Shown in pieces: positions 20,281 through 30,915 of a stretch of DNA of 64,000 nucleotides (positions within the stretch are counted from its first letter, which is position 1; every line of letters begins with the position of its first letter). The notes beneath the pieces were generated by a model. It made no database searches and had not been told where the DNA came from. It saw nothing but the letters and a program-made list of their open reading frames with translations. The position numbers were made by a program, and so were the translations under genes. The DNA lies in NCBI RefSeq assembly GCF_000526215.1, contig NZ_JAFQ01000004.1, positions 2,232,001 through 2,296,000 of the forward strand. The letters run 5' to 3'. The DNA comes from Nocardia sp. BMG51109. GTDB taxonomy: Bacteria; Actinomycetota; Actinomycetes; Mycobacteriales; Mycobacteriaceae.

Positions 20281-21504
20281 TCACCGCTCCGCGGTCGAAT
20301 CGATCGGCGGTGCGGCGGATTCGCCGGCCGGGTCATCGATCCGGGACGTGCGCTGATCGGCCTCCCCCGTGGTCTCGATCCGTACCGGGGCGGCCTCGAG
20401 TTCGGCCGGGACGTCGTCGGCGACGGCCGCGGTGATCAGGACCTGCTCCGCGGTGGCGGCCACCGAGGCCAGGGCGGACCGGCGGCGGCGGTCCAGTTCG
20501 GCGAATACGTCGTCGAGCAACAGCACCGGATCGGTGCCGACGCTGCGCAGCAGTTCGAAGGCCGCCAACCGCAGCGCAAGCGCATACGACCACGATTCGC
20601 CGTGACTGGCGAAACCCTTCGCCGGCGCCGAACCGAGCATCAGCTCCAGGTCGTCGCGGTGCGGTCCGACCAGACAGACTCCGCGTTCCAGTTCCTTGTT
20701 GCGGGCGGCGGCCAGCTCGCGCACCATGGTCGACTCCAGCGCCTCGGCGTCATCGGGCTGCGGCGCCCTGCCGAGTTCCAGGAACTCCGGTGGCAGGTAG
20801 GAGCTGCGGTAGCGGATCGCCGCGGGCCGCGATTCCGGGGCGATCGAGCCGTACGCCTGCTCCAGGTAGGGATGCAGCTCGTGCACCAGCCGCAGCCGCT
20901 GCGCCAGCAGTTGCGAACCGTGCGTGGCGAGGTGGCCGTCCCACACATCCAGCGTGCCGAGCTCGGCGGGCGTACCCGAGCGCGACCGAGACTGCCGCCC
21001 CGCGGTTTTCAGCAGCGCCGAGCGCTGCCGCAGCACCCGGTCGTAATCGGACCGAACCCCGGCGAGGCGGGGTAACCGCGCTGTGCACAACTCGTCGAGA
21101 AAGCGGCGCCGCTCCGACGGATCACCACGGACCAGCGCCAGATCCTCCGGAGCGAACAGGACCGTCTGCAGAATTCCCAGGATCTCCCGCGGTCGCCGCA
21201 CCGGCGAGCGGTTGATCTGGGCACGATTCGCCGAGCCCTGGTTCAATTCGATATCGATGCGCAGTTCCCGCCCGGAGTTCACCACGGTCGCACCGATCCG
21301 GGACCGCGTCGCGCCCAGGCGGATCAGGGGCGCGTCCGTCGCCACGCGATGCGACCCGAGGGTCGCGAGATAACCGAGCGCCTCGACCAGGTTGGTCTTG
21401 CCGTTTCCGTTCGAGCCGAGGAATACGGTCCGCCCGACGGGCAGTTCGACTTCGGCCTGCTCCCACGAGCGAAAATCACGCAGACTCAACGCTCTGACGT
21501 GCAT
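20281..21504 (-). CDS. recF: DNA replication and repair protein RecF
   Basis: This 407-residue SMC-like ATPase helps load RecA at gaps and stalled forks. Walker A is [14 protein letters not shown] (about residues 30-43), and the signature/Walker B end is [15 protein letters not shown]. The first residues [14 protein letters not shown] are typical for the family. The C-terminal tail of about 30 residues after the ATPase core is acidic and variable. recF lies 178 bases after dnaN; the gnd gene found here in some relatives is absent. Confidence 0.98.
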   Translation of the reverse strand: MHVRALSLRDFRSWEQAEVELPVGRTVFLGSNGNGKTNLVEALGYLATLGSHRVATDAPLIRLGATRSRIGATVVNSGRELRIDIELNQGSANRAQINRSPVRRPREILGILQTVLFAPEDLALVRGDPSERRRFLDELCTARLPRLAGVRSDYDRVLRQRSALLKTAGRQSRSRSGTPAELGTLDVWDGHLATHGSQLLAQRLRLVHELHPYLEQAYGSIAPESRPAAIRYRSSYLPPEFLELGRAPQPDDAEALESTMVRELAAARNKELERGVCLVGPHRDDLELMLGSAPAKGFASHGESWSYALALRLAAFELLRSVGTDPVLLLDDVFAELDRRRRSALASVAATAEQVLITAAVADDVPAELEAAPVRIETTGEADQRTSRIDDPAGESAAPPIDSTAER

Positions 21505-21682
21505 CGCTCAGTTCACCGTCCCCGCGGTCAACGCTGTGCACAACCTCGGCTCGGGGTACGTACCGTCCCCGCGCCGAGAGTTCTACACAGAGTTATCAAC
21601 AATGTTCACAGCCCGGCTCCGGCGGGAAGCCGGAGCCCGCCGCACGCTCGGTGCGGGCGAGCTACCGGGACACCCGGCGGCC

Positions 21683-22852
21683 TCAGCCCGGCAGCCGAAC
21701 CGGCATCAACAGGTAGGTGAAGTTGCCGGCAAGCGGGGCGAACGCTCCGGATTCGAGCACCTCGGGCTCCTCCTCACCGGTCGGGCACAGCACGGCCGGA
21801 CGGCTGGGGGTGGTGAATCCGAAGGTCACGCGGTCGGAATGCAGTGCCGAGAGACCGTCGTTGAGGTACCCCGGGTTGAAGGCGATGGTCAGCGCCTCGC
21901 CCCGGAACTCGGCCTCCAGCCATTCCTCGGCGCGGCCCGCGTCGTCGCCGCCGGCCGAGAGCTGCAACCCCTGATCGGAGAACTCCAACCGCACCTGCGC
22001 GCCGCGCTCGGCCACCAGGGCAACGCGCTTGATGGCATCGATCAGCGCACTGACCTGGAGGGTGGCGATCGAGGTGTGTTCCTTGGGGAGCAACTGGCGG
22101 AACTTGGGGAATTCCGCGTCGAGCAGCCGGGTGGTGGTGCGGCGGCCTCCGTTGACGATGCCGAGCAGGCCGTCCGTGCCGGTGCCGAAGGCCAGCTGCA
22201 CCGAGGAGGCGGAGGAGCCCAGGGTCTTGGCGGCCTCCGAGAGTGTCCGGGCCGGGACCAGGACGGCCGTTTCCACGTCCGGGCTGCCGGGCTGCCACTC
22301 CAGGTGCCGGACCGCGAGCCGGAACCGGTCGGTGGCGGCGAGGACGACCTTCGGCCCCTCGATCTCGACGCGGATGCCGGTCAGCATCGGCAGCGTGTCG
22401 TCCCGGCCCGCAGCGACCGCCACCTGGCCGACGGCCTCGGAGAACACATCGACGGCCAGTTCACCGGTCTGCGGCGGCAGCTCGGGCAGCTGGGGGTAAT
22501 CCTCGACCGGCATGGTCGGCAGCGAGAACTTCGCACTGCCGCAGGCGATCAGCACGCGGGTGCCGTCGACGGAGACGTCCACCGGCTTGTTGGACAGGGC
22601 CTTGGTGATATCGGCCAGCAGCCTGCCGGAGACCAGCACCTGCCCGGGGCCCGCCACCTCGGCGGCGACCCGCATCTGCGCGGAGACTTCGTAGTCGAAA
22701 CCCGAAACGGTCAGCCCGTCCTCGTCGGCAACCAGGAGAACGCCGCCGAGCACCGGAACCGGCGGGCGCGACGGCAGGCTGCGAGCCACCCAGGCGACGG
22801 ATTCCGCGAAATCCTCGCGAGCGACCCGAAACTTCATGCTTGCAAGCTCCAT
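21683..22852 (-). CDS. dnaN: DNA polymerase III sliding clamp (beta subunit)
   Basis: This 389-residue protein forms the ring-shaped clamp that tethers the replicative polymerase. It has the three-domain clamp pattern: the start [24 protein letters not shown], the middle [13 protein letters not shown], and the C-terminus ending in the conserved LLMPVRLPG. An ATG six codons in (MKFRVARED) is an alternative start. It lies between oriC and recF, and its promoter should be in the origin gap. Confidence 0.98.
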   Translation of the reverse strand: MELASMKFRVAREDFAESVAWVARSLPSRPPVPVLGGVLLVADEDGLTVSGFDYEVSAQMRVAAEVAGPGQVLVSGRLLADITKALSNKPVDVSVDGTRVLIACGSAKFSLPTMPVEDYPQLPELPPQTGELAVDVFSEAVGQVAVAAGRDDTLPMLTGIRVEIEGPKVVLAATDRFRLAVRHLEWQPGSPDVETAVLVPARTLSEAAKTLGSSASSVQLAFGTGTDGLLGIVNGGRRTTTRLLDAEFPKFRQLLPKEHTSIATLQVSALIDAIKRVALVAERGAQVRLEFSDQGLQLSAGGDDAGRAEEWLEAEFRGEALTIAFNPGYLNDGLSALHSDRVTFGFTTPSRPAVLCPTGEEEPEVLESGAFAPLAGNFTYLLMPVRLPG

Positions 22853-23405
22853 CGCCCGGTATGTCCTCTCCCAGTCTCGATCGGTCGTGATCCGTTCGGC
22901 TCATCGCCGGCTCATTCAGGGGTGTTCTGGAACGGGTTGTTCTGGATCGGCCGCTCCGCCGTGCAGTGTGGCACAGGCGACCGACATCAAACCGTACCCG
23001 TGCGAGCCCGAGATCACCACGCCACCCCTCCGCCCGGTGCGTCGCGCGGATCCGCGGGGGCTGCTTCCGGTTTCCTCCCTGCCGAATCGATTCGGTGGGT
23101 GACCGACTGCCGATCGTGTCGTTGCCTCCCGAACCGGATTTCCACACAGCCTGTCTTCAAAGAAGTAATAGAGGAAGAAGAACTGAAACAGTAGTAGGCG
23201 CTGTGGATTCTGTGGACTCCGCGCGAATCGGCTGCTCACGGAGCGTGGCACGCTGGGGATGTCCGGCTGGTGACTCGAGGATGAACGGCGAGGGCCTGTG
23301 GAGGTTACGAATCCGTCCCCCGTCCGTCCTCGAGCGGTCCTCGAGTTCTTCCATCATGATGCCCGGTTTGTACACACCTGTGTGCGAAGCAGTGGACAAC
23401 TCGGG

Positions 23406-23448
23406 GATTCCTCGAGGACCTGACAAGGACTCCTCGAGGAATCCACAG
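23406..23448 (+). repeat. oriC repeat, copy 1
   Basis: A 43-base unit containing two TCCTCGAGGA palindromes (23409-23418 and 23431-23440) exactly 22 bases apart, ending in ATCCACAG, a DnaA-box-like tail. It is nearly identical to the unit at 23581-23623. Confidence 0.85.
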
Positions 23449-23580
23449 GCACAACATCGGATCGACGCAGGTCGTGCCCCGTGGATGAGTTCGACTGTGG
23501 GATCTGTGAGCCAACGGGTGTGAGCGGCATCGTCAACACCCCTGCCGCCGAACTGTGAGTAAACCGGTGGAGAACACCGG

Positions 23581-23623
23581 GATTCCTCGAGGACTCCCCA
23601 AGGATTCCTCGAGGAATCCACAG
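23581..23623 (+). repeat. oriC repeat, copy 2
   Basis: Second copy of the 43-base unit, 175 bases from the first and differing at about five positions. The two palindromes lie at 23584-23593 and 23606-23615, again 22 bases apart, and it also ends in ATCCACAG. Confidence 0.85.
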
Positions 23624-23625
23624 CA

Positions 23626-23664
23626 CGAAAAAGCCGATCCACCCAGGTAGTCGGGTGGATCGGC
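23626..23664 (-). terminator. dnaA intrinsic terminator
   Basis: On the minus strand a perfect 12-bp stem (GCCGATCCACCC with GGGTGGATCGGC, loop of eight bases) is followed by TTTTTCG. It lies 28 bases after the dnaA stop and should end dnaA transcription before it enters the origin repeats. Confidence 0.88.
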
Positions 23665-23691
23665 CTGCGGATGAAGAAGTTGGGGAGAGCC

Positions 23692-25509
23692 TCAGCGAGA
23701 GCGCTGTTTGATTCGCGCTGTGAGCTCCTGGACTTGGTCGTAGACCCGTCGACGCTCGGTCATTTCCTTACGCACCTTTTTCTCGGCGTACATGACCGTG
23801 GTGTGGTCGCGGCCGAACGCCTGGCCGATCTTCGGCAGCGACAGGTCGGTGAGCTCGCGGCACAGGTACATCGCGATCTGCCGCGCCTGCGCCAGCGGCC
23901 GCGCCTTGCCGGGACCGGTGAGTTCTTCCAGCGTGGTGTTGAAGTACTCCGCGGTGACGGCCATGATCGTCGACGCGGTGATCTCGATGGTGGTGGTGTC
24001 GGGCATCAGATCGCGCAGCACGACCTCGGCCAGCGACAGATCCAGCGGCTGCCCGTTGAGCGAGGCGAACGCCGTCACTCGGATCAGCGCACCCTCGAGT
24101 TCGCGGATGTTGCGTTCCACCCGGCTGGCGATGAGTTCGAGGACGTCGTGCGGCACATCGAGCCGATCCATCCGCGCCTTCTTGCGCAGGATCGCTATCC
24201 GCGTCTCCAGTTCCGGCGGCTGCACGTCGGTGATCAGGCCCCACTCGAACCTGGTCCGCAGCCGCTCCTCGAGCGTGGCCAGCTGTTTCGGCGGCCGATC
24301 GGAGGACACCACGATCTGCTTGTTGGCGTTGTGCAGGGTGTTGAAGGTATGGAAGAACTCCTCCTGGATACCTTCCTTGCCCTCGATGAACTGGATGTCG
24401 TCCACCAGCAGCACGTCGGTCTCGCGGTAGCGCCGCTTGAAAGCCACCTTGCGGTCGTCGCGCAGGCTGTTGATGAAGTCGTTGGTGAATTCCTCGGTCG
24501 AGACGTACTTGACCCGCATCCCGGGAAACAGCCGCTGGGCGTAGTGACCGGCGGCGTGCAGGAGATGGGTCTTGCCCAAACCGGAAGCGCCCCAGACGAA
24601 CAGCGGGTTGTAGGCCCGCGCCGGCGCCTCGGCTATCGCGACCGCGGCCGCGTGCGCGAACCGGTTGGAGGCGCCGATGACGAACGTCTCGAAGGTGTAC
24701 TTCGCGTTCAAGCTCGCCGCGGAGGAGGCCGGTGCCGTCGCCGTCGGCTCGGGTGACTTGGTGAAGTAGGTGGGCCAGGAGTCGCGCACGTTGACGACCG
24801 GCTCCTCGCTGGGGCGATCGACGGCCGCCAAATGCGGCCGCGGTGCCGGCGTGGCATCCGGCTCCGGGGGAAACAGCGAGTCCTGCGTGGAAGGAGCCTG
24901 CGACCGGGGCATACCGCGCGGGTCGTTGGATGCCGCGGAAAGCTCCCACTCGCGGCGGATCGGGGCGGGCTCACCGGCGTCGACGCCGTCGGGCAATTCT
25001 CGAGCCACCGGCTGAGCGGGGAACTCGGTCTGGGGATAGTCGCCCCGGCCCGTGTAGTCGCCCGGGGATATGTGGTGCGGAGCGTCGTACTCGGGCCCCG
25101 GGGAGTACTCCGGCTGCGGGGGATGATTCACAGGCTCTCGCGGGGCCTCCCGCACCCGCTCCGGGCGGGAGGTCAGCCGGGCATGCCGGGGCGGGCCGGC
25201 CGGTCGGTCGGCCGGCGGGCTGGTCGGTGCGGCGATGCGGACGCCGAGCCCCTCGACCTGCGGTCCGAGCCGCCGGGCCAGCGACCGCAGGATGGGCTCG
25301 CGCAGATCGCGTTCGATCGCCTCCTGAGCCAGCGAGGAAGGTACCGAGAGCAGCGCGAATCCCTGTGCCACGGTCAGTGGTTTGACCAGCCCCAGCCATG
25401 CCTTCTGGGCGTTGGTCACCGGCGGGATGGCACCGTCTGCGGAGCCGGCCGTGAGCTCGGCGACCACCTTGGGCCACACGTCGGTCAACACGTTCTGCTC
25501 GTCGTCCAC
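23692..25509 (-). CDS. dnaA: Chromosomal replication initiator protein DnaA
   Basis: This 605-residue AAA+ protein opens the origin. The GTG at 25509 is the start, preceded by GGAGGAA. Domain I covers about residues 1-100 ([12 protein letters not shown]...). Domain II, about 100-265, is long, acidic and Pro-rich. Domain III has Walker [14 protein letters not shown] near residue 306 and Walker [13 protein letters not shown]. Domain IV carries the DnaA-box-binding signature [18 protein letters not shown]. The protein is about 100 residues longer than the mycobacterial one, almost all in the linker. Several DnaA boxes upstream (25641-25649) suggest autoregulation. Confidence 0.98.
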   Translation of the reverse strand: MDDEQNVLTDVWPKVVAELTAGSADGAIPPVTNAQKAWLGLVKPLTVAQGFALLSVPSSLAQEAIERDLREPILRSLARRLGPQVEGLGVRIAAPTSPPADRPAGPPRHARLTSRPERVREAPREPVNHPPQPEYSPGPEYDAPHHISPGDYTGRGDYPQTEFPAQPVARELPDGVDAGEPAPIRREWELSAASNDPRGMPRSQAPSTQDSLFPPEPDATPAPRPHLAAVDRPSEEPVVNVRDSWPTYFTKSPEPTATAPASSAASLNAKYTFETFVIGASNRFAHAAAVAIAEAPARAYNPLFVWGASGLGKTHLLHAAGHYAQRLFPGMRVKYVSTEEFTNDFINSLRDDRKVAFKRRYRETDVLLVDDIQFIEGKEGIQEEFFHTFNTLHNANKQIVVSSDRPPKQLATLEERLRTRFEWGLITDVQPPELETRIAILRKKARMDRLDVPHDVLELIASRVERNIRELEGALIRVTAFASLNGQPLDLSLAEVVLRDLMPDTTTIEITASTIMAVTAEYFNTTLEELTGPGKARPLAQARQIAMYLCRELTDLSLPKIGQAFGRDHTTVMYAEKKVRKEMTERRRVYDQVQELTARIKQRSR

Positions 25510-26080
25510 GTACGTTTCCTCCCCGGAATAGGTAGATAGGAGCAGACGGTCGGGCACCACCCGCAGATCCCCCCGTGGCGCGAGCGTCGGCGTGGCCGTC
25601 GGCCCTACGAATATGCCACTCCAGGGGTCTTTCCACACAATTATCCACAGATGTGGAGAACCACAGTGGTGTGAGTTGCGGCGTTGTGTAGCCGCCTTCG
25701 GTGCTGCGACCTGCAGATCTATAGCTATTTTTTGGCTACATTGCCGGTTCGGTGGACCACGGTCGCGGCAAGCCCGGTTCACGGGCGTGTCGTCGGTCAC
25801 CGGGCGGTGCTCCGAACTGTCCGCCGGATGGTGACACAGCGGGGTGTGGCAACCCATCGTACGAGGTCAATGCCGGATGGGTGGCCGGTACCCCGGTTTG
25901 ACCCGGCCAGACGCGATCAGTAGTCTCGTACAGTCACCCATTGACGCGGTGGCGGCTGCGTGCTGCCCGGTCCGCGATGGGTATTGCGCCGATGTCGAGA
26001 TCGTCACTCGTCGCAACACATGTTTCACCGACAAAGCTGCGGGTGCCGCCGGGTGCCCACCGACTCTAGGAGTATCGACC
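25510..26080. promoter_or_regulatory. dnaA/rpmH divergent promoter region
   Basis: This 571-base gap separates the divergent dnaA and rpmH genes and contains no convincing gene. It holds the best DnaA box in the window at 25641-25649, with weaker box-like sequences around it (CTTTCCACAC and ATGTGGAGAA). AT-rich stretches near 25715-25745 (CTATAGCTATTTTTTGG) are likely promoter elements. The rpmH ribosome-binding site CTAGGAG lies at 26066-26072. Confidence 0.8.
25641..25649 (+). promoter_or_regulatory. Consensus DnaA box upstream of dnaA
   Basis: TTATCCACA is an exact DnaA-box consensus. It lies about 130 bases upstream of the dnaA start codon, where DnaA binding could repress or tune its own gene. 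Confidence 0.9.
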
Positions 26081-26224
26081 GTGGCCAAGGGCAAGCGGAC
26101 GTTCCAGCCGAACAACCGTCGTCGGGCGCGGGTTCACGGGTTCCGCCTCCGGATGCGCACCCGTGCGGGCCGCGCGATCGTGTCGGGGCGTCGTCGCAAG
26201 GGCCGCGCCCAGCTCACGGCCTGA
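26081..26224 (+). CDS. rpmH: 50S ribosomal protein L34
   Basis: This 47-residue very basic protein begins at GTG 26081 after CTAGGAG and reads [20 protein letters not shown], the diagnostic L34 start. It closes with [13 protein letters not shown]34 is a small structural protein of the large subunit. rnpA follows 81 bases downstream in the usual order. Confidence 0.98.
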   Translation: MAKGKRTFQPNNRRRARVHGFRLRMRTRAGRAIVSGRRRKGRAQLTA

Positions 26225-26305
26225 TCGGCTCCGGCATCGGCGCCATGTCTCCCTCGCCGTTCGGTTCGCCACATCCCGTCATCCGTTACGTGCTCGGACA
26301 CTCGG

Positions 26306-26734
26306 GTGTTGCCTGAGCCGTATCGGCTGCATCATCGTGCCGATTTCTCCCGGACGGTGCGGCGTGGCCGACGAGTCGGGAGGCGTGATCTGGTCGTGCA
26401 CGCGGTTGTATCGACCTCGGAGGCGGACGGCGCCGGGCGGGATCTATCCGGTCCGGCGGTTCGTATCGGGGGTCCCCGTTTCGGATTGATCGTCAGCAAG
26501 GCGGTGGGTTCCGCGGTGGTACGTCATCGTGTGGCTCGCCGCCTGCGTCATATCTGTACCCCTCTGACAGCCGAATTGCCTTCCGAGGCGGATATCGTCA
26601 TTCGTGTGCTGCCCGGCGCCGCACGGACTTCGTCGGACGAACTCGACCGGCAGCTGCGGGGGGCGTTGCGCAAGCTGTTCCCGGATGCGGCGGTGCGGTC
26701 CGAGACCGCCGACGACCGAGGCGGGTCCGGATGA
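26306..26734 (+). CDS. rnpA: Ribonuclease P protein component
   Basis: This 142-residue basic protein helps the RNase P RNA trim tRNA 5' ends. The family motif is [20 protein letters not shown] (about residues 65-84), and the start [20 protein letters not shown] is also typical. The start is GTG 26306. Its stop overlaps the yidD ATG (ATGA), so the two are coupled. It has an extra loop of about 15 residues between the first strands (EADGAGRD), seen in relatives too. Confidence 0.95.
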   Translation: MLPEPYRLHHRADFSRTVRRGRRVGRRDLVVHAVVSTSEADGAGRDLSGPAVRIGGPRFGLIVSKAVGSAVVRHRVARRLRHICTPLTAELPSEADIVIRVLPGAARTSSDELDRQLRGALRKLFPDAAVRSETADDRGGSG

Positions 26735-27141
26735 GTCACCTCGCGGTGTTGGCTCGAATACCCGCTCGTGTACTGATTTTCCTCATCGAGCTGTATCGCA
26801 CCTATGTCTCCCCCACCCGCATGCCGGTGTGCCGATTCACCCCGACCTGTAGCGAGTATGCGGTGACCGCGCTGCGCACCCGGGGCCTGTTCATCGGTCT
26901 CGGATTGACGGCCGTGCGACTGGCCAAATGCGCGCCCTGGCACCCTGGTGGGTGGGATCCCGTTCCGGAACCGAAACGGGAACGGGCAGCTGCCCATCCG
27001 ATGTCTCCCGATGCGCCAGCGAACGAGCCGGATCCGGCCCGCGGCAGTGCCGGTCACGAGAACTCGGGGACGGCCGCACACGAGCCTTGTAATGGGTCGC
27101 CGCGCGCGGTGGCCGGCGACACGACCGACGGGAGTACATAG
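26731..27141 (+). CDS. yidD: Membrane protein insertion efficiency factor YidD
   Basis: This 136-residue protein contains the YidD/DUF37 core, with [28 protein letters not shown] and [13 protein letters not shown], including the conserved cysteines. It assists membrane protein insertion together with YidC. The core ends near residue 83; the rest is a disordered tail rich in Ala, Pro and Glu, longer than usual. It overlaps rnpA by four bases and ends four bases before the yidC start. Confidence 0.94.
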   Translation: MSHLAVLARIPARVLIFLIELYRTYVSPTRMPVCRFTPTCSEYAVTALRTRGLFIGLGLTAVRLAKCAPWHPGGWDPVPEPKRERAAAHPMSPDAPANEPDPARGSAGHENSGTAAHEPCNGSPRAVAGDTTDGST

Positions 27142-27145
27142 AGCC

Positions 27146-28294
27146 GTGCTCGATTTCATCTATTATCCGGTGTCCTGGATCTTGTGGTTCTGGCACCGCG
27201 TCTTCGGGTTCGTCCTGGGGAAGGACAACGGCCTGGCCTGGGCGCTGGCCGTGGTGTTCCTGGTATTCACCCTGCGACTGGTGTTGTACAAGCCGTTCGT
27301 CAAGCAGGTCCGGACGACCAAGCAGATGCAGGAGCTGCAGCCACAGATCAAGGAGCTGCAGAAGAAGTACAAGAACGACCGCCAGAAGATGGCGCTCGAG
27401 ATGCAGAAGCTGCAGAAGGACCACGGCTTCAATCCGCTCATGGGCTGTCTGCCCGTGCTGGCACAGGTGCCGGTGTTCATCGGTCTGTACCACGTGCTCC
27501 GATCGTTCAACCGAGTCGGCGGCGGGATCGGCGGCTTCGGCGGCGGGATGAACATGGACGCGTTCACGAACGCGCACACGCCGAACTATGTCTTCAATGC
27601 CGACGATGTGCAGTCGTTCCTGCGGGCCCGCATCTTCGGCGCGCCGATCTCCGCCGCGATCACCACGCCGAAGGCACAGCTGGAAGCGTTCGCCGATTAC
27701 GGTGGCATCCCGACCGTGACGGCCATGGTGATCGTCGCGGTGCCGCTGATGATCGTCGCGGGCTTGGCGACCCACTTCAACGCGCGTGCCTCGGTCGCCC
27801 GCCAGAGCGCGGAGGCGGCGGCCAATCCGCAGGCCGCCATCATGAACAAGCTGGCGCTGTGGGTGTTTCCGCTCGGTGTCGTCGTCGGTGGTCCGTTCCT
27901 GCCGATCGCCATCCTGATCTACTGGGTCTCCAACAACATCTGGACCTACGGGCAGCAGCATCTCGTCTTCGGCCGCATGGAGAAAGAAGAAGAAAAGAAG
28001 AAGCAGGAGGCCGTCGAACGCCGCGCCGCGAACGCGCCGAAACCGGGTGCGAAGCCGAAGCCGGGAGCCAAGCCGGCCGCGAAGAAGGAGCCGTCGGCCG
28101 ACGAATCGGCGGATACCCCGGATGCGTCGGATGCGTCGGCCACCGACAGCGTCGGCGAATCGACCGCGGCGCGTAATGGTTCCGGATCCACTAAACCGCG
28201 GAAGACGACAACCTCGTCGGGTAAGCAAGGCGGACAAGGTAATCGCAAGCGATCTGGGAACCGCGGCCGTGCGAATCAGAAGCGACGGCGTTAG
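27146..28294 (+). CDS. yidC: Membrane protein insertase YidC
   Basis: This 382-residue insertase starts at GTG 27146 ([20 protein letters not shown]) just after yidD. It shows the five-helix YidC/Oxa1 pattern of Gram-positive type, with the cytoplasmic coiled-coil loop ([20 protein letters not shown]), the [20 protein letters not shown] segment and C-terminal helices ending near residue 275. A long Lys/Ala/Pro-rich basic tail (about 100 residues) follows, likely contacting the ribosome. Confidence 0.97.
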   Translation: MLDFIYYPVSWILWFWHRVFGFVLGKDNGLAWALAVVFLVFTLRLVLYKPFVKQVRTTKQMQELQPQIKELQKKYKNDRQKMALEMQKLQKDHGFNPLMGCLPVLAQVPVFIGLYHVLRSFNRVGGGIGGFGGGMNMDAFTNAHTPNYVFNADDVQSFLRARIFGAPISAAITTPKAQLEAFADYGGIPTVTAMVIVAVPLMIVAGLATHFNARASVARQSAEAAANPQAAIMNKLALWVFPLGVVVGGPFLPIAILIYWVSNNIWTYGQQHLVFGRMEKEEEKKKQEAVERRAANAPKPGAKPKPGAKPAAKKEPSADESADTPDASDASATDSVGESTAARNGSGSTKPRKTTTSSGKQGGQGNRKRSGNRGRANQKRRR

Positions 28295-28320
28295 CCGAGC
28301 TCTCGGGCAGTGAGCACACG

Positions 28321-28353
28321 ACGGCCCGGCGGTCATGCGGGCCGCTGGGCCGT
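28321..28353 (+). terminator. Hairpin between yidC and jag
   Basis: Arms ACGGCCCGGCGG and CCGCTGGGCCGT pair over 12 positions with one wobble and a nine-base loop. No T-run follows, so it may be an attenuating or RNA-stabilising hairpin rather than a full terminator. Confidence 0.4.
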
Positions 28354-28426
28354 GGACGCCGAGGAACGACAACCCGGCGCGATGGAGCCGGGCACGACGG
28401 ATGATGCAAATTGAAGGAAACGGCAC

Positions 28427-29032
28427 ATGACTGTTGAGACCGACGGAGAGGACGCCACTGTGGCCCTGGGCGCACACGGTACGGCGACGGCGGACACCTC
28501 GGCGAGCGACGAATCGGAGACCACCGCGGATCTGGATTCCGGATCCGAATCCGAAGGGGCGAGCGAGGCGGAGGAAGCGCTCATCGAGGAGGGCGAGATC
28601 GCCGGTGATTACCTCGAACAGCTGTTGGATGTGCTCGACTTCGACGGTGATATCGATCTGGACGTCGAGGGTGACCGGGCGGTGGTGAGCATCGACGGCG
28701 GCCGCGATCTGTCGAAGCTGGTCGGCCGGCGCGGTGAGGTCCTGGACGCGTTGCAGGAGCTGACCCGATTGGCCGTGCAGCAGGCGACCGGTGTGCGGAG
28801 CCGGCTGATGCTGGACGTCGCGGGCTGGCGGGCGAAGCGTCGCGAGGAGCTGAGTTCGCTCGGTGTCGAGGCGGCGCGCCGCGTCCTGGAATCGGGTAAG
28901 GCGGAATCCCTGGCGCCGATGACGCCGTTCGAACGCAAGATCGTGCACGACGCCGTGGCGGACATCGACGGGGTCACCAGCGAGAGCGAGGGTGTGGAGC
29001 CGAACCGCCGCGTGGTGGTTCTACCGTCCTGA
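28427..29032 (+). CDS. khpB: Jag/KhpB-type RNA-binding protein (KH and R3H domains)
   Basis: This 201-residue protein begins with an acidic disordered stretch of about 60 residues. It is followed by the KH domain ([21 protein letters not shown]) and an R3H domain near the end ([20 protein letters not shown]). The family binds RNA and affects envelope and division functions. It stands in the conserved place between yidC and rsmG, and a strong hairpin separates it from rsmG. Confidence 0.93.
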   Translation: MTVETDGEDATVALGAHGTATADTSASDESETTADLDSGSESEGASEAEEALIEEGEIAGDYLEQLLDVLDFDGDIDLDVEGDRAVVSIDGGRDLSKLVGRRGEVLDALQELTRLAVQQATGVRSRLMLDVAGWRAKRREELSSLGVEAARRVLESGKAESLAPMTPFERKIVHDAVADIDGVTSESEGVEPNRRVVVLPS

Positions 29033-29050
29033 GTGTGCGACCTCGAGCAG

Positions 29051-29083
29051 GTAGGGCCCCGGTTCGCGGAACCGGGGCCCTAC
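29051..29083 (+). terminator. Perfect 15-bp hairpin after jag
   Basis: GTAGGGCCCCGGTTC and GAACCGGGGCCCTAC form a perfect stem with a three-base loop, followed by CCTTGTT. It lies 18 bases after the jag stop, so the rpmH-to-jag transcript probably ends here and rsmG needs its own promoter. Confidence 0.8.
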
Positions 29084-29130
29084 CCTTGTTCAGGGGTCGG
29101 TATGTTCGATCCGTCGCCGAGTCCGGAAGG

Positions 29131-29871
29131 ATGTTTCACGTGGAACGAGGAACCGGTGCGACCACACCGGAGCACTGCCCTACCCCGGCGGCGGCCGAGT
29201 CGGAGCCGCCCGCCGCGGCGGAGCAGGTGTTCGGTGATCGACTATCGCTGGCCCGTCGGTACCATGCGGTGCTGGCGTCCGTCGGTGTGGAGCGCGGTCT
29301 GATCGGTCCGCGCGAGGTGCCGCGGTTGTGGGATCGGCACATTCTCAATTGTGCGGTGATCGGCGAACTCATTCCGGCGGCGGCGACCGTGGTGGATATC
29401 GGGAGCGGCGCCGGACTGCCCGGAATCCCGCTCGCGATCGCGCGTCCGGACCTCCGGGTGACCTTGGTCGAACCGTTGCTGCGTCGGACCATTTTCCTGG
29501 CCGAGTTCATCGAGTCGGTGGGGCTGGAGATGACAGTTGTGCGGGGGCGGGCGGAACAACCGGATGTTCGTAAGACGACCGGCGGCGCCGACGTGGTGAC
29601 GTCCCGCGCCGTAGCCCCTCTGGCCAAGCTCGCCAAGTGGTCCCTTCCGTTGGTGCACGATCGTGGACACATGTTGGCGCTCAAGGGAGCGAGCGTGGCC
29701 GAGGAATTGGAACGCGACCGGGCCGAGTTGGTTCGCGCGGGGGGCGGCCATGCGAAGGTGCTCGAGTGCGGCGCCGGTATCGTCTCTCCGCCGACGGTCG
29801 TCCTGAGCGTGGAGCGTCTCCCCCGCGCCGAGCGCAGGGCGGAGCGCGGTAAGCCGCCCCGCCGCCGATAA
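29131..29871 (+). CDS. rsmG: 16S rRNA (guanine-N7) methyltransferase RsmG
   Basis: This 246-residue enzyme methylates G527 of 16S rRNA (E. coli numbering). It has the SAM motif [20 protein letters not shown] (about residues 90-109) and the family stretch [15 protein letters not shown]. The ATG at 29131 follows GGAAGG and begins MFHVERG, a start encoded by a parS-like sequence. The C-terminal end is basic. Loss of this enzyme gives low-level streptomycin resistance in other species. Confidence 0.95.
   Translation: MFHVERGTGATTPEHCPTPAAAESEPPAAAEQVFGDRLSLARRYHAVLASVGVERGLIGPREVPRLWDRHILNCAVIGELIPAAATVVDIGSGAGLPGIPLAIARPDLRVTLVEPLLRRTIFLAEFIESVGLEMTVVRGRAEQPDVRKTTGGADVVTSRAVAPLAKLAKWSLPLVHDRGHMLALKGASVAEELERDRAELVRAGGGHAKVLECGAGIVSPPTVVLSVERLPRAERRAERGKPPRRR
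29132..29147 (+). promoter_or_regulatory. parS-like site inside the rsmG start
   Basis: TGTTTCACGTGGAACG matches the parS consensus TGTTTCACGTGAAACA at 14 of 16 positions and keeps the central CACGTG. It overlaps the first codons of rsmG. Confidence 0.75.
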
Positions 29872-30181
29872 CGCGCTTCCCCACTGTCGTCTCCGATCGG
29901 GCTCACTGTCCGCGGGTATCACATGGACCCGGGTCCGATACCGGACTCCGATCCGAGTCTCTTGGTCGAACTCCCCTGCCGAGGTCGAGTAGCCAATCCT
30001 GGGCTTGGATTCGTGTGCGTCGGTGCACTTTGTCTCGACCGGGTCCGGCGACCGTCGTGGTGGACGAGAGAGCGCTCTACGGCACCAACGGATTCGGACG
30101 CGGCGACGGTTCTGAGGTCGAGCCAAAACAGGACCGGCCGACCATGGGTCCGGGGTGTACGGGTTGGTGTCGCGCCCGCTT

Positions 30182-30197
30182 CGTTTCACATGAAACA
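30182..30197. promoter_or_regulatory. parS-like site 1 of the array
   Basis: CGTTTCACATGAAACA differs from the parS consensus at the first base and at the centre, where CG is replaced by CA. Confidence 0.8.
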
Positions 30198-30640
30198 CGA
30201 GTGCTGTGAACGATTCGTGGCGATGCTTGGTTTACGCGGCATGCTCTCCAGTGTGGTGAAGTCGGATGGTCGTCTCGGGTAATCGGGCAAGAATGGATTT
30301 CCGTGGCGCCGAGGGCGACCGGATTCGCGTCACATGACAACCGGACCGCGGTGATGCTCACGCGCTTCGGCCGCACCCCCGGCCCAACTTCTCGCCGCTC
30401 GACATACCGTCAGGATCGGATTTCTGCTTCCGGACGTAGTGCCAGTCGATCGAACCGTCCGCCGCGGCATGGGTTTCGGACGTCAGTCGACCGTCCCTTG
30501 ATCGGCGCGGTGGGGCCGGAACGGGCGACTGGGTTCGGCGCCTCGTCAGTCGCGGCACTTGCTTCGCGACGAAGGTTCCGACGGTCGGTCCGCCGAGAGG
30601 TAAAACATCACCCGGATCGCGGGTTCGCCAGTCCCCGCGA

Positions 30641-30656
30641 TGTTTCACATGAACCA
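30641..30656. promoter_or_regulatory. parS-like site 2 of the array
   Basis: TGTTTCACATGAACCA carries the central CA change and one arm mismatch (AACC for AAAC). It is among the weaker sites. Confidence 0.7.
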
Positions 30657-30899
30657 ACGGTCCCTCGGTTCGGCGCGGAATCCCCTTCCGATTCTTCGGT
30701 CCGGTGTGCGGACGTTCGACCGTGGAGAGTTACCCAATCGCGAAGGTGTGGCTCCCTGTGGAGGCGACCGGTAATCGACAAGGTTGATCCAGTAGGTCGA
30801 TTTTGGTGGCTACCTGCGGTCGGCGCTCGTTGGGGAGCATCCCCTCGTATTCGTCCATGAGCCGCGGAGTTCCGGGTACTGGTGGCAGCACGGGATCGG

Positions 30900-30915
30900 T
30901 GTTTCATGTGAAACG
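30900..30915. promoter_or_regulatory. parS-like site 3 of the array
   Basis: TGTTTCATGTGAAACG has the central TG change and a final-base mismatch. Confidence 0.8.

Larger units (their letters stand above)
22853..23691. other. Probable chromosomal origin, oriC (dnaN-dnaA intergenic region)
   Basis: This 839-base gap between dnaN and dnaA has the position and content of an actinobacterial origin. DnaA-box-like 9-mers are degenerate against TTRTCCACA: TTGTCCACT on the minus strand at 23391-23399, GAATCCACA at 23439-23447 and 23614-23622, and its complement at 23202-23210, followed by GAGTCCACA. An AT-rich purine tract at about 23155-23195 may be the unwinding element. TCCTCGAGGA palindromes recur in the dnaA-proximal half. 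dnaN's promoter should also be here. Confidence 0.88.

Noticed and set aside
23400..23640. CRISPR-like array in the origin repeats
   Set aside because: Only two units occur, they hold internal palindromes and DnaA-box-like tails, and no cas genes adjoin; origin iterons explain them better.
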